Shown: in pieces, positions 25,037 through 34,046 of the stretch | Numbering within the stretch: the first letter of the stretch is position 1 | Layout of the letters: the number at the start of each line of letters is the position of its first letter | Source: Lachnospiraceae bacterium | GTDB lineage: Bacteria > Bacillota > Clostridia > Lachnospirales > Lachnospiraceae | DNA: 46,971 nt | Direction of reading: 5' to 3' | Assembly (NCBI GenBank): GCA_022800815.1 | Contig: JAAWRC010000026.1 | Coordinates: 1-46,971, forward strand | Notes under the pieces: generated by a model | The model's input: only the letters and a program-made list of their open reading frames with translations | The model's database searches: none | Told to the model about the DNA's origin: nothing | Position numbers and translations under genes: made by a program

Positions 25037-26020
25037 ATGGAAAAGGTAACGGTCATCATCCCTAATTACAACGGAAAAAAATTCATGGAAGACTGCATGG
25101 AGGGGCTTCGGAACCAGAGGGGGCCGAGGTTCCGGCTGCTTTTCGTGGATAACGGCTCCACCGACGGGAGCGTGGAATTCGTGCGGGAGCATTACCCGGA
25201 GATCGAGATTCTAGCTCTGGGCAAAAACTACGGTTTCAGCCGGGCGGTCAACGAGGGGATCCGGGCGGCAACGACGCCCTACGTGATCCTTCTGAATAAT
25301 GACACGAAGCCCCGCCCTGGCTACGTGGCGGCGCTGGTACGCACGCTGGACGAACACCCGGAAGCCTTTTCCGTCAGCGCCAAGATGATCCAGATGTATC
25401 ATCCGGAGCTGATCGACGACGCCGGGGACCAGTACACGGTGCTGGGATGGGCTTTCCAGCGGGGAGTGGCCCACTCGACGAGGCGCTACGGGAAGCCCGC
25501 CAGGGTGTTTTCCGCCTGTGCCGGTGCGGCAGCCTACCGGCGGGAGGCCTTTGAGCAGGTCGGCTATTTTGACGAGAGGCATTTTGCCTACCTGGAGGAT
25601 CTGGACGTGGGCTGGCGGGCCAGGCTTTACGGCTGGCAGAATCTTTACGCCCCGGATGCGCAGGTCCTGCACGTGGGAAGCGGGACCAGCGGCTCAAAGT
25701 ACAATGAATTCAAGGTGCGGCTGGCCGCCAGGAACAGCATCTACCTCAACTATAAAAACATGCCTCTGTTTCAGCTTGCGCTCAATGCCCCGGCCCTCCT
25801 GGCCGGCTGTTGGGTGAAAAGCCGGTTTTTTAAGGGGATTGGCTTCGGTCAGGAATACAAAGCAGGCCTGAAAGAAGGCTGGAAAACACGGAAAATCTGC
25901 AAAAGAGTGCCTTTCTCCATGAGTCGGCTGTGGAATTACGTCTGCGTGGAGGGGCGGCTGGTCGGCGGGACCTTCTCCTATGTCTACGAGTTTTTGTATC
26001 GGAAGCTCAAGAGGGGGTGA
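25037..26020 (+). CDS. Family 2 glycosyltransferase
   Basis: 327 residues. GT-A fold: VIIPNYNGKKFMEDCMEGL start, LLFVDNGSTDGSVEFVREHYP (nucleotide binding), VILLNNDTKPRPGYVAALV (the DXD-like NNDTK loop) and CAGAAAYRREAFEQVGYFDE, HFAYLEDLDVGWRARLYGW (acceptor/catalytic base region, ED). This is the rhamnosyltransferase-like subgroup used in cell-wall polysaccharide synthesis. The C-terminus has a hydrophobic stretch near residues 240-260 that may attach to the membrane. The start is the first Met in the conserved fold; no convincing ribosome binding site is seen, so an upstream start is possible. Confidence 0.88.
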   Translation: MEKVTVIIPNYNGKKFMEDCMEGLRNQRGPRFRLLFVDNGSTDGSVEFVREHYPEIEILALGKNYGFSRAVNEGIRAATTPYVILLNNDTKPRPGYVAALVRTLDEHPEAFSVSAKMIQMYHPELIDDAGDQYTVLGWAFQRGVAHSTRRYGKPARVFSACAGAAAYRREAFEQVGYFDERHFAYLEDLDVGWRARLYGWQNLYAPDAQVLHVGSGTSGSKYNEFKVRLAARNSIYLNYKNMPLFQLALNAPALLAGCWVKSRFFKGIGFGQEYKAGLKEGWKTRKICKRVPFSMSRLWNYVCVEGRLVGGTFSYVYEFLYRKLKRG

Positions 26021-26066
26021 GGGCACCCGGCAAAACGGAGATTACCATGGCAGGAGGCGGGATGAA

Positions 26067-26459
26067 GTGAAGACCATATGCGTGGCGGCGGCGATCATAC
26101 GAAAGGACGGCAGGATCTTTGCGACCCAGCGGGGATACGGGGAATTTAAGGGCTTCTGGGAGTTTCCGGGGGGAAAGGTCGAGCCGGGGGAGACGCCCGA
26201 GGAGGCCCTTGTCCGGGAGATCAGAGAGGAGCTTGACACGGAGATTTCCGTGGGGGAGCGGGCGGCCCGGGTGGAATACGATTATCCAAAGTTCCATTTG
26301 TCCATGGAGTGCTTCTTTGCGGAGGTGGTCTCCGGCGGGCTGGTGTTGAAGGAGCACGAGGCGGCCCGTTGGCTTTCCCGGGAGGAACTCGACGGCGTGG
26401 AATGGCTCCCGGCGGATCTGGAGCTGATCGAAAGACTGAAAGGGCTGTCGGAGGGGTGA
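26067..26459 (+). CDS. NUDIX hydrolase (MutT-like)
   Basis: 130 residues, GTG start at 26067 with AGGAGGCGGG upstream. The NUDIX box is complete: GGKVEPGETPEEALVREIRE followed by EL, matching GX5EX7REUXEEXGU, with the catalytic Glu residues present. The length and the EFKGFWEFPGGK lead-in fit the small MutT/8-oxo-dGTP diphosphatase group, which cleanses the nucleotide pool; other nucleoside diphosphate derivatives are possible. It ends 5 nt before the response regulator start. Confidence 0.9.
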   Translation: MKTICVAAAIIRKDGRIFATQRGYGEFKGFWEFPGGKVEPGETPEEALVREIREELDTEISVGERAARVEYDYPKFHLSMECFFAEVVSGGLVLKEHEAARWLSREELDGVEWLPADLELIERLKGLSEG

Positions 26460-26464
26460 GCGTG

Positions 26465-27235
26465 ATGGAAAAACGGATTTTGGTGGTGGAGGACGAGGCA
26501 TCGGTCCGGGAAGGGCTTCTGGAGGCCCTGTCGGACGGCGGCTACGAGGTCCATGGCGTCGGAACCGGCGAGGAAGCCCTGGAACGGCTGAAGGCGGAGA
26601 AATGGAGTCTCTGCGTTCTGGACGTGAAGCTGCCGGGGCAGAGCGGTTTTTGGGTGTGCAGGAAGCTGCGGGAGGAATCGAGGACTCCCGTTTTGTTTTT
26701 GACGGCCTTTTCCGAGGAGGCCAACGTGGTACGGGGGCTGGAGCTTGGCGGCGACGACTATGTGACGAAGCCGTTTCGGTTAAAGGAATTTTTATCCAGG
26801 GTCCAGGCGCTTATCCGCCGTTCGGAGTTTTCCCAAGATGTAGCGCGGGCCGGAAGCGGCGGGGGGACGTCGGCCGGGACTGCCGGTGCGGGGAGCTCTG
26901 CGAACGGGGAACGGTACTGGGAAAGCGGCGCTTTTCGGTTGAACCTGAAAAACAGGAAGCTGGAGCAACACGGGGAGGAAGTGCTCCTCACGCCCAAGGA
27001 AAGCCAAATGGTGTACCTGTTTATGGGGGCGTGGCCGGAAGCGGTGGAGAGGGAGGAGTTGATCCGCACGGTATGGGACAGGGACGGGCAGTTCATTGAG
27101 GACAACACGGTGCGGGTCCATGTGAGCCGTCTGCGGGAAAAGCTGGGAAGTTTCGGCGGACGGTCCTGCCTGGAGACCGTACGGGGCGTAGGCTATCGGT
27201 GGAACCTGCCGGTGGAGCGGCAAGACGAAAGGTGA
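26465..27235 (+). CDS. OmpR/PhoB family response regulator
   Basis: 256 residues. Receiver domain with acidic pocket (Glu9, Asp10), phosphoacceptor Asp53, Thr80 and Lys102. Then a Gly/Ala/Ser-rich linker (about residues 125-155) that is longer than usual, and a C-terminal winged-helix domain (LTPKESQMVYLFMG, ending VETVRGVGYRWNLP). It is the first gene of a four-gene sensor/exporter unit with the histidine kinase and an ABC transporter, a layout typical of antimicrobial peptide or bacitracin sensing in Firmicutes. The ATG sits 3 nt after an in-frame GTG; either may be used. Confidence 0.92.
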   Translation: MEKRILVVEDEASVREGLLEALSDGGYEVHGVGTGEEALERLKAEKWSLCVLDVKLPGQSGFWVCRKLREESRTPVLFLTAFSEEANVVRGLELGGDDYVTKPFRLKEFLSRVQALIRRSEFSQDVARAGSGGGTSAGTAGAGSSANGERYWESGAFRLNLKNRKLEQHGEEVLLTPKESQMVYLFMGAWPEAVEREELIRTVWDRDGQFIEDNTVRVHVSRLREKLGSFGGRSCLETVRGVGYRWNLPVERQDER

Positions 27236-27317
27236 AAGGCGGTGGAAGCAGAGACGAAGGCGGCCGAAGCCGGTGGAACCTGTGGATGCGGAGTGCGGGG
27301 AAGGGGAATGCGGGAAC

Positions 27318-28499
27318 ATGGGCTGTTATGAAGACAAAGACATGAGAAAGCTGCGGACGGGATTTTTCCTGATGGCGTCGTCGGTCCTTGCCGGGGGTCT
27401 TTTTATCATCCTTGCCGAGAGGGCGGTCTGGCGGGCGAGGTTTTCGGGGGTGTTAAAAACCCTTTACGGAGAGCTTCAGGCGGCGGAAATCCTGGCCTTT
27501 GCGGGGGAGAGGGGTTACGGAAACGCCTGGCTGTTCGCCGGTCTGGCGACGGCTGTATTTGCCGTTTACTTTTTCTATATGACGGGAGCGCTGTCGAGGG
27601 TCTGCAGGGAAATTCAGCGGTTTTCCCTGTGCCTGGAACAGATGACGGCCGGCAGGGAGGTGAACCTGGCGGAGTGGAAGGAAGGGATCCTGGCGGCGCT
27701 TTCCAATCAGGCGGAACTTCTCTATCTGCGGAACCGGTACATGGTGGAGCTGGTACAGGGGGAGAAGGAGGCGGTCTGCCGGTTCACGGAGAACATGGTC
27801 CACCAGATGAAAACGCCCCTGACGGCCATGCAGCTGGATCTGGACCTGATGGAGATGCGGATTTCCGGATGGAGGGATGAGGAAGCGCTGCGGCAAACCG
27901 TGTCGTCCTTTTTGAGAAAGCTGGAGGATTGTCAGGCCCAGTGCGGCAGGCTCAGGGAGAACGTGGACGAGTTTTTGTCTGCCAGCCGTCTGGCCGCCGG
28001 ACGGATGAAGCTGATCCTGAAACCGGCCAGGGTGACGGACATTGCGGCGGGAGCCTTGAAGGAGCTGGCTTCCGTTCTGGAAAAAAGGGGAATCCGCACA
28101 AGGGTCTCCTCGGAATCGGAGCTGCCCCTTTACTGCGACTGTGGCTGGATGGAGGCGGCCCTTGCCAACATACTGAAAAATTCGGCGGAGTCCATGGCGG
28201 ACGGCGGGGTGATTGAGATTCGCCACTGGGACGAGGGGAAATGGAAATACCTGGAAGTTTCGGACGAGGGCGGAGGCATTTCCGAGGAGATGGAGCGTCA
28301 CCTGTTTGAACGGTTTTATACCGGCAGACAGGAAAAGGGAGGAACCGGGCTGGGACTTGCCATTGCGAGGGAGGTGGTGGAGGCCTGCCATGGGACTATC
28401 GAGGCGGCTTCCGTTCCCGGACGGGGGGAAAGAGGGGACGGGACCAGGTTCCTGATGAAATTTCGGATTCTTTCCGGGCCGGAGGCATATGGGGCCTGA
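27318..28499 (+). CDS. Sensor histidine kinase
   Basis: 393 residues. Two membrane segments (about 12-33 and 70-92) enclose a short extracellular loop of roughly 35 residues, as in small-loop sensor kinases that often rely on an ABC transporter partner for sensing. H-box FTENMVHQMKTPLTAMQLDL (His162), N-box ALANILKNSAESM, G1 DEGGGISEEM and G2 GGTGLGLAIAREV are all present, so it should be an active kinase for the adjacent response regulator. GGGGAAGGGGAATGC precedes the ATG at 27318; a GTG 45 nt upstream and the Met at codon 9 are alternatives. Confidence 0.9.
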   Translation: MGCYEDKDMRKLRTGFFLMASSVLAGGLFIILAERAVWRARFSGVLKTLYGELQAAEILAFAGERGYGNAWLFAGLATAVFAVYFFYMTGALSRVCREIQRFSLCLEQMTAGREVNLAEWKEGILAALSNQAELLYLRNRYMVELVQGEKEAVCRFTENMVHQMKTPLTAMQLDLDLMEMRISGWRDEEALRQTVSSFLRKLEDCQAQCGRLRENVDEFLSASRLAAGRMKLILKPARVTDIAAGALKELASVLEKRGIRTRVSSESELPLYCDCGWMEAALANILKNSAESMADGGVIEIRHWDEGKWKYLEVSDEGGGISEEMERHLFERFYTGRQEKGGTGLGLAIAREVVEACHGTIEAASVPGRGERGDGTRFLMKFRILSGPEAYGA

Positions 28500-28539
28500 G
28501 CGCAAAAACGGCAGACAGAAAAATGGATATGGGAAAAGC

Positions 28540-28560
28540 TTACGAAAACGTCACGTGTAA
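28540..28560. promoter_or_regulatory. Possible response-regulator site before the permease gene
   Basis: Inverted half-sites TTAC (28540-28543) and GTAA (28557-28560) flank two copies of ACGT (28548-28551 and 28553-28556) 49 bp before the permease start. Its position between the two-component genes and their transporter is where BceR-type sites are usually found. The half-sites are short, so this is only suggestive. Confidence 0.25.
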
Positions 28561-28608
28561 ACGCACTTTGTCTGTGTTACCATAAAAACAGAGAGGAGGT
28601 GTCCGCAC

Positions 28609-31581
28609 GTGGCGTTTTTTGGAAAGGGGAAAACGACGGGAAGGCTGGCAAGGCTTTCGGCAAGGGGGAGGATGCGGCAGAACGTGGCTCTGTTCACGGT
28701 ATTGTTTCTTCTGTTCCTGTTCGTGGGCGCAGTGATTTCCTGGATCGGTATTGCGAAGAAGACGGAGACGGAGCAGCGGTTTGACGCCTACGGGGAATGG
28801 AAGGCGGCGTTTTATGGCGGGGACGAGGAGCGGGTGAGGGCCTTCCTCGACAATCCTCTGACCACGAGGAGCGGCCTTGGCAGGATCGTGGGCGAGGCGG
28901 CGACCGAGGGCGCCGGGGAAAAGATCCGGGAGCTGAAAGAGATTTCAAAAGGCGACCCGGAGGGGGAGGAGTTCACCTTCCGGGACATGCTGGGCCGGTA
29001 CATGGGAATCGATGAATATGAGTATGACGGCTATTTCGGAATCTGCGGTTCCATAGGGACGATGGACGCCGGGTTCGTGGAGCTGGGACGGATTTCCATG
29101 GAAGAGGGGGAATTTCCAGAAAGGAAGGACGAGGTCGCCATGACCCGGTCCATGCTCCTTCGGATGGGATTTGGGGCGGAGCTGGGAGAAAGAGTGGATC
29201 TGGAGATCATTTCCGGGGAAGGGGAGGTTCTGAAGCAGTCCTACAGGCTTTGCGGGATTTTGGAGGATTACGGGGGAAACTGGCAGACCAAGGGATATCC
29301 GCTGGCGTCCGCCGTCCTGTCGGAGGAAGCGGCAGAAGCCGTTCCCTGGGAGACCTCCTGGAACATCCTTACGGACGTGGACGGGATCGTGGGGGATACC
29401 AGGTATATCTATAAAATAGCGGAAGAACCCATGGAGGTGGTAAAACGATTTGCCTTTAACAGCTATGCCTATGATTTCTGGGGGCGGACGGATGACGCCT
29501 ACGTCTGGATCGTGCTGCTGATCGTGGTTCTGACGGCGGTGGTGACGGTGTTTCAGATCACCGGCACGCAGATCCGGAAACGGAGCCGTCAGGTGGGACT
29601 ACTGAAAGCCATCGGGGCCACGAACGCCCAGGTGCGCAGGATCTTTTTAGGAGAAGTTACCGGAATCCTGTGGCGGGCTGCGGTTCCCGGAACCCTGTCC
29701 GGACTCTTTCTGGTGCCGGCGGTGCTCTGGGGGAGTGGCCTTGCGAAAAGACAGCGGCTCTATTACGGGCTTGACGTTTTTCTGCTTCTTGGCGCCGTGG
29801 CGGTCTGTTTTGTGACGACCTGGCTGGGAGCCCTGCTTCCCATCTGGAAAGGGAGCAGGATTCCCGTCCGCGGGGAGCTCCAGCCCAAAAACGTGAGATT
29901 TTGCCCCATGAAGGCGGAAAAGAAATATTCCGCCAGGAAGATCGTGTCCGGCCGTGGCGGCGGCCTTTTCCGCATGGCGGTGATCCTGCTCCTTGCGGCG
30001 TCGGCCTCCTCGGCGTTCCTTGCGGCCTATCAGGCGGGAAGGGAGATGGCTCCTTACAGGAACGGGGAACGGGCCCTGTATTACCGGCTGTATTTTAACG
30101 GCGGCTTGAGTCGGATCACCAAAGACTCCATGGATGGCGCCATTCTGGAACAGCTTGCGCAGATTCCCGGGGTGGAGGCGGTCTATACCCGGAAAAACGG
30201 GGTGAGCGGCCTGGAGAACTTCTATATTTCCTACGAGGGCGTGGAGGAATGCGAACTGGAACGCCTTCGAAAACAGTGGCATCTGCCGCCGTATTCCTAC
30301 CTGTTTGCAAAGCCGTCGGTAAAAAAGCGGGATCGGGCCCTGGCAGGCCTCATGGGAATCGACACCGGCTGGGAGCAGAATCTGGAAGGGATTGAGGAGA
30401 TGGTGACGGAAGGAGCCTTCGACCGGGAGGCGTTCTGTTCGGGCAGGGAGGTGCTTCTGTTCCTGCCGTCTTACCGGGAGAAGGAGGTGCATGAGGTGGA
30501 GGAGGGCACGACGAAGATTGCCGTCTGCACCGATGCGCGGTATCAGGATTTTTATGAGCGGGAGACCTGCATCAGGCCGGGGGACACCATTCGGCTGGTG
30601 GTGAGCGAGGAGGTCATCGATTTTAGCGAAGATATCGGAGAGGATAAAAAACAGGATCCAAAGCTGAAATACAAAGGGACCAGGGAGATTTCCGTGACGG
30701 TCGGGGGCATCATCCGCAGTCTCCCCCAGGACACGAGAAATCCGCTGTGGAATGCGAACTGCGAGAGGTTCTACGAGGAGGACGTGCTGCAGCCCTTCAC
30801 GGTCATTGCGGACGGAGAGCTGGTGAACGAGGTCAGGCTTCTACACCGGGAACTTCTGGCGGAGTGTGAGAGGAAGGAAAGGGAAGCGGCGGGGGAACCC
30901 TATGACGAGGCGGAGGCCATGTTTTATGGCAGATATATGACGAGTTGGGGAATCGACGTCCCTTACGACAACATCGAAGTCCTGTGCGATCCTTCCGTGT
31001 CGGAGACCACGGAGGGAAGCATCAAAAACCTGGCGGAACTCTACGGGATGCAGGCGGTAACCTTTGGAAGCGAGAGGGAGGACGTGGACTATGAAGCCTG
31101 GAAGGCAGGGTATAAAGAAGCGTTCAACCGGACCGCCCTCTGGCTCGTGGCTGCGGTGGCGGGGATGTTCGTCTTTACGAGCCTTCTGCTTCAGAACGTG
31201 AACGAGCGGCTGGCCGAGGACAGAAGGCGGCTGGGGATCTTTGAGGCACTGGGAGTCGGGAGACGGGAAATGGGAGGAGGATATCTTCTGAAAGGTTTTA
31301 AAAACGGGCTCCTGGCGCTGCTTCTTGCCCATGGCGCACTGCTGTTTTCGGCGGTCTGGCAGACGAGGGAGGCGGCATCCGCCCTTTCGTCCCGCAGGTT
31401 CGCAAGTGGCAGGGAGACCTTCCTGCATTGGTTTGACTTGTGGTTCGGCTCTTATGGCTGGGGCTGGCATGTGTTCATCTGCGCCGTGGTTCTCGCATTC
31501 TCCACGGCCTTATACCTCATGCCGCTCCGGGAGGTTTTAAAAAACAGCCCGGTAGAGAATATCAGAGAGTTGGGGGAATAG
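28609..31581 (+). CDS. ABC transporter permease with two FtsX domains
   Basis: 990 residues, about eight membrane segments: one near 24-46, three around 300-420, one near 450-475 and three between about 845 and 965. Two FtsX-type permease cores (KRSRQVGLLKAIGATNAQVR near 325 and EDRRRLGIFEALGVGRREMG near 870) each follow a large extracellular domain (about 50-290 and 480-835). This is a MacB/LolC-style mechanotransmission design with duplicated halves, not the shorter BceB form. GTG start at 28609 with GAGAGGAGG eleven nt upstream. It pairs with the ATPase 8 nt downstream and probably exports or resists a peptide-like toxin sensed by the adjacent kinase. Confidence 0.87.
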   Translation: MAFFGKGKTTGRLARLSARGRMRQNVALFTVLFLLFLFVGAVISWIGIAKKTETEQRFDAYGEWKAAFYGGDEERVRAFLDNPLTTRSGLGRIVGEAATEGAGEKIRELKEISKGDPEGEEFTFRDMLGRYMGIDEYEYDGYFGICGSIGTMDAGFVELGRISMEEGEFPERKDEVAMTRSMLLRMGFGAELGERVDLEIISGEGEVLKQSYRLCGILEDYGGNWQTKGYPLASAVLSEEAAEAVPWETSWNILTDVDGIVGDTRYIYKIAEEPMEVVKRFAFNSYAYDFWGRTDDAYVWIVLLIVVLTAVVTVFQITGTQIRKRSRQVGLLKAIGATNAQVRRIFLGEVTGILWRAAVPGTLSGLFLVPAVLWGSGLAKRQRLYYGLDVFLLLGAVAVCFVTTWLGALLPIWKGSRIPVRGELQPKNVRFCPMKAEKKYSARKIVSGRGGGLFRMAVILLLAASASSAFLAAYQAGREMAPYRNGERALYYRLYFNGGLSRITKDSMDGAILEQLAQIPGVEAVYTRKNGVSGLENFYISYEGVEECELERLRKQWHLPPYSYLFAKPSVKKRDRALAGLMGIDTGWEQNLEGIEEMVTEGAFDREAFCSGREVLLFLPSYREKEVHEVEEGTTKIAVCTDARYQDFYERETCIRPGDTIRLVVSEEVIDFSEDIGEDKKQDPKLKYKGTREISVTVGGIIRSLPQDTRNPLWNANCERFYEEDVLQPFTVIADGELVNEVRLLHRELLAECERKEREAAGEPYDEAEAMFYGRYMTSWGIDVPYDNIEVLCDPSVSETTEGSIKNLAELYGMQAVTFGSEREDVDYEAWKAGYKEAFNRTALWLVAAVAGMFVFTSLLLQNVNERLAEDRRRLGIFEALGVGRREMGGGYLLKGFKNGLLALLLAHGALLFSAVWQTREAASALSSRRFASGRETFLHWFDLWFGSYGWGWHVFICAVVLAFSTALYLMPLREVLKNSPVENIRELGE

Positions 31582-31589
31582 GAGGGAAT

Positions 31590-32261
31590 ATGGGCAGTTT
31601 ACTGGAAGCGAGACAATTGGAGAAGACCTATGGGGCGGGCGAACTGGCAGTGGAAGCCTTAAAGCCCCTGGACCTTTCCATAGAAGAGGGAAAATTTTAT
31701 GCCGTCATCGGGCGGAGCGGTTCCGGGAAGTCCACGCTGCTCCATCTTCTCGGGGGGCTGGATAGGCCCACCGGCGGCGACGTGGTGCTGGAGGGGAAAA
31801 GCCTGTATTCTTTCACGGACAAGGAGGCGGCCATTTTCAGACGCCGGAGGATCGGGTTTATTTTCCAGGCCTACAATCTCCTGCCGGAGTACACGGCCAT
31901 CGACAACGTCCGCATGCCCCTGTATCTGGACCAGAGGGAGATCGACGAGGAGTACGAGATCATGCTTCTCAAGAAGCTGCGGCTCATCGGAAAGGAGAAC
32001 AAGTATCCGGCAGAGCTCTCCGGCGGGGAGAATCAGAGGGTGGCCATCGCCAGGGCCCTCGTCACCAAGCCGGCCATCGTGCTGGCGGACGAGCCCACGG
32101 GAAATCTGGATGCAAAGAGTGCGGAGGAGGTGGTGGAGGTGCTGCAGGAGACCTGCCGAATCTTCCATCAGACCCTGCTCCTGGTGACCCACGATTTGCA
32201 GATCGCCAGAAAGGCGGACGTGGTGCTGACCCTGGAGGACGGAAGGCTGGTCCGGGAATGA
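31590..32261 (+). CDS. ABC transporter ATP-binding protein (LolD/MacB type)
   Basis: 223 residues. Walker A IGRSGSGKSTLLHLLGGLD, signature LSGGENQRVAIARALV, Walker B IVLADEPTGNLD and H-loop LLVTHDLQIA place it in the LolD/MacB/BceA subfamily that drives FtsX-type permeases. AGGAGGG lies just before the ATG at 31590. It is the last gene of the two-component/transporter unit and is followed by a terminator. Confidence 0.93.
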   Translation: MGSLLEARQLEKTYGAGELAVEALKPLDLSIEEGKFYAVIGRSGSGKSTLLHLLGGLDRPTGGDVVLEGKSLYSFTDKEAAIFRRRRIGFIFQAYNLLPEYTAIDNVRMPLYLDQREIDEEYEIMLLKKLRLIGKENKYPAELSGGENQRVAIARALVTKPAIVLADEPTGNLDAKSAEEVVEVLQETCRIFHQTLLLVTHDLQIARKADVVLTLEDGRLVRE

Positions 32262-32321
32262 GGCTTTGCGGACGGAAGGGACGTGGGACAGTCACGGGTC
32301 ACTTTTGAAACAAGACGGTTG

Positions 32322-32357
32322 CCGTCGTATGGGATCGCTCCCATGCGGCGGTTTTTT
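32322..32357 (+). terminator. Strong intrinsic terminator
   Basis: Thirteen-bp stem, CCGTCGTATGGGA (32322-32334) with TCCCATGCGGCGG (32339-32351) including G-U pairs, loop TCGC, then six T. It closes the sensor/exporter operon and isolates it from the TRAP operon. Confidence 0.9.
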
Positions 32358-32418
32358 GGTGATTTTAGACAAATTACCTGGCTATTTTTGGTGAAAGTGG
32401 TGAAAATCACTTTTCCAC

Positions 32419-32478
32419 TTGACTTTGCGCGGGATTGATTGTATATTATAGCTAGTTCATATGTCTGACAAATGACAA
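32419..32478 (+). promoter_or_regulatory. TRAP operon promoter with GntR-type operator
   Basis: TTGACT (32419-32424), 17 nt, TATATT (32442-32447). Fifteen bases downstream is ATGTCTGACAAATGACA (32461-32477), with the 9-bp palindrome TGTCTGACA (32462-32470). The same 17 bases occur, inverted and without mismatch, at the transketolase promoter (35992-36008). Placement just after the transcription start suggests repression. TGTCNGACA cores are typical of FadR-subfamily GntR regulators; the regulator gene is not in this window. Confidence 0.75.
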
Positions 32479-32513
32479 ATAGGACGATGAACGATAAATG
32501 GAGGTATTCGCTT

Positions 32514-33542
32514 ATGAAGCATGGCAGGGCAATCACATCCGTATTGCTTGGCGCAGCGCTGCTTGCCGGGGGCCTTTCCGGCTGCGGCGGCAGTAAGGAA
32601 ACCGGTGCGGACGGCAGCGCTTATGAAAAGGTAAATTTATCCATGGCCGTCAATGGGACCGACACGCAGATGGACTCGCTGGTAGCCAATCATTTCGCCG
32701 AACTGGTCATGGAGCGTTCCGGCGGGAACGTGGTCATCGACGTGTTTCCCAACGACACCCTGGCCGGGGGCAACAGCACCAAGGGGGTGGAGTACATCGC
32801 AGTGGGCGGCTCGGACCTGGGGGCTTACGCCACCAGCGTGCTGGCCAACCTGGAACCGAAAATTTCCGTGGCGACCCTTCCCTGGTCTTTTTCCTCCTAT
32901 CAGGAGGCCAGGCAGGTGATCGATTCCACCGGCGGGGAGTATTATGCGGAGCTTTTGAAGGACAAGGGCATCACTTATCTGGGCTCCTTTCACAATGGCT
33001 TCCGTCAGCTGACCAACAGCAAGCATCCGGTGACGAAGCCGGAGGATCTTAAGAATCTGAAGATCCGGGTTCCCGGCTCCGCCGTGTACATGAACGTGTT
33101 CCGGGCCCTGGGGGCCAGCCCCACGTCCATGAGCTGGAGCGAGGTGTTCACGGCCATCCAGCAGGGGACCATCGGCGGGCAGGAGAACGGCTGCTCCATC
33201 ACCAAGTCGGCCAAGATGGACGAGATCCAGGATTACATGACCATCTGGAACTACAGCTATGAGAATAATCTCTTTGTGGCCAACACGAAGATCTGGGAGA
33301 GCCTTCCTGAAAATACCAGGGAGCTTCTCTCGGAATGCGCCGTGGAAGCCTGCAACTGGGGGAGAGACCAGCTGGAGGCCGACGAGGACCGGCTGATCCA
33401 GGAGTTTAGGGACAGCGGCATGCAGGTGGAGGTCCTCACGGAAGAACAGCTTGCCCTCTTTAAGGAGGCGGTGGCGGACGTGACGGAGGAACTGAAGGAA
33501 GACTACGGCGAGGCGGCCTGTGCCGCATTCGGCATCGAATAG
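32514..33542 (+). CDS. dctP: TRAP transporter substrate-binding lipoprotein (DctP family)
   Basis: 342 residues. Signal peptide with lipobox LSGC (Cys23 or nearby), so a membrane-tethered binding protein, as usual in Firmicutes. DctP fold: MDSLVANHFAELVMERSGGN, then LKIRVPGSAVYMNVFRALGA, where the Arg binds the substrate carboxylate, and WSEVFTAIQQGTIGGQENG. Ligands of this family are C4-dicarboxylates, sugar acids, sulfonates and related organic acids. AATGGAGG lies nine nt before the ATG at 32514. The substrate is unknown; co-regulation with transketolase genes favours a sugar acid or similar compound. Confidence 0.9.
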   Translation: MKHGRAITSVLLGAALLAGGLSGCGGSKETGADGSAYEKVNLSMAVNGTDTQMDSLVANHFAELVMERSGGNVVIDVFPNDTLAGGNSTKGVEYIAVGGSDLGAYATSVLANLEPKISVATLPWSFSSYQEARQVIDSTGGEYYAELLKDKGITYLGSFHNGFRQLTNSKHPVTKPEDLKNLKIRVPGSAVYMNVFRALGASPTSMSWSEVFTAIQQGTIGGQENGCSITKSAKMDEIQDYMTIWNYSYENNLFVANTKIWESLPENTRELLSECAVEACNWGRDQLEADEDRLIQEFRDSGMQVEVLTEEQLALFKEAVADVTEELKEDYGEAACAAFGIE

Positions 33543-33554
33543 GAGGGGGCTGTT

Positions 33555-34046
33555 ATGTTAGAAAAAATTGAAAAGGTGGTAGCCTGTGCCTGTGTATCCG
33601 TGATGGCGGTGCTGGTCTTTGCCAACGTCATCGCCCGCTATGTGTTCAACAATTCCCTGGCATTCTCCGACGAGATGTCCACCTATCTGTTCGTGCTCAT
33701 GAGCTTTATGGGAACGGCCATTGCGGCCCGCCGTCAGGCCCACCTGGGGCTTTCCATTGTCACGGGCAAGGTAAGTCCCAAGACCCGTCTGATCATCAAT
33801 GTGACCACCTACGGGATTGCGGCCCTGTTCTGCCTGCTGATCGTGATCTTTGGCATCCAGATGGTCGTAAGCCAGTACCGGATGGGGCAGGAGACGGCCA
33901 CCATGCAGTGGCCGGAGTGGATCTACGGTTCCTTTGTCCCGGCGGGCGCCGCTTTTTCCATGGCGGCCTTCGTCGAGGGCATCATCGATATGGTCAAGGG
34001 ACATTCCGGGGAAGACGGCCCTGCGCCGCAGAAAGGAGAGGAATAA
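33555..34046 (+). CDS. dctQ: TRAP transporter small permease (DctQ)
   Basis: 163 residues with four membrane segments, as expected for DctQ. The conserved ARYVFNNSLAFSDEMSTYLFV segment and the AARRQAHLGL loop are present. It forms the membrane complex with DctM. It starts 12 nt after dctP with AGGAGGGGG upstream and its stop directly abuts the dctM start, so all three subunits are made together. Confidence 0.92.
   Translation: MLEKIEKVVACACVSVMAVLVFANVIARYVFNNSLAFSDEMSTYLFVLMSFMGTAIAARRQAHLGLSIVTGKVSPKTRLIINVTTYGIAALFCLLIVIFGIQMVVSQYRMGQETATMQWPEWIYGSFVPAGAAFSMAAFVEGIIDMVKGHSGEDGPAPQKGEE

Noticed and set aside
23629-25049. Plus-strand frames opposite the ABC-class ATPase gene
   Set aside because: The minus-strand ATPase has complete Walker motifs and a proper start, so the plus-strand frames are shadows.
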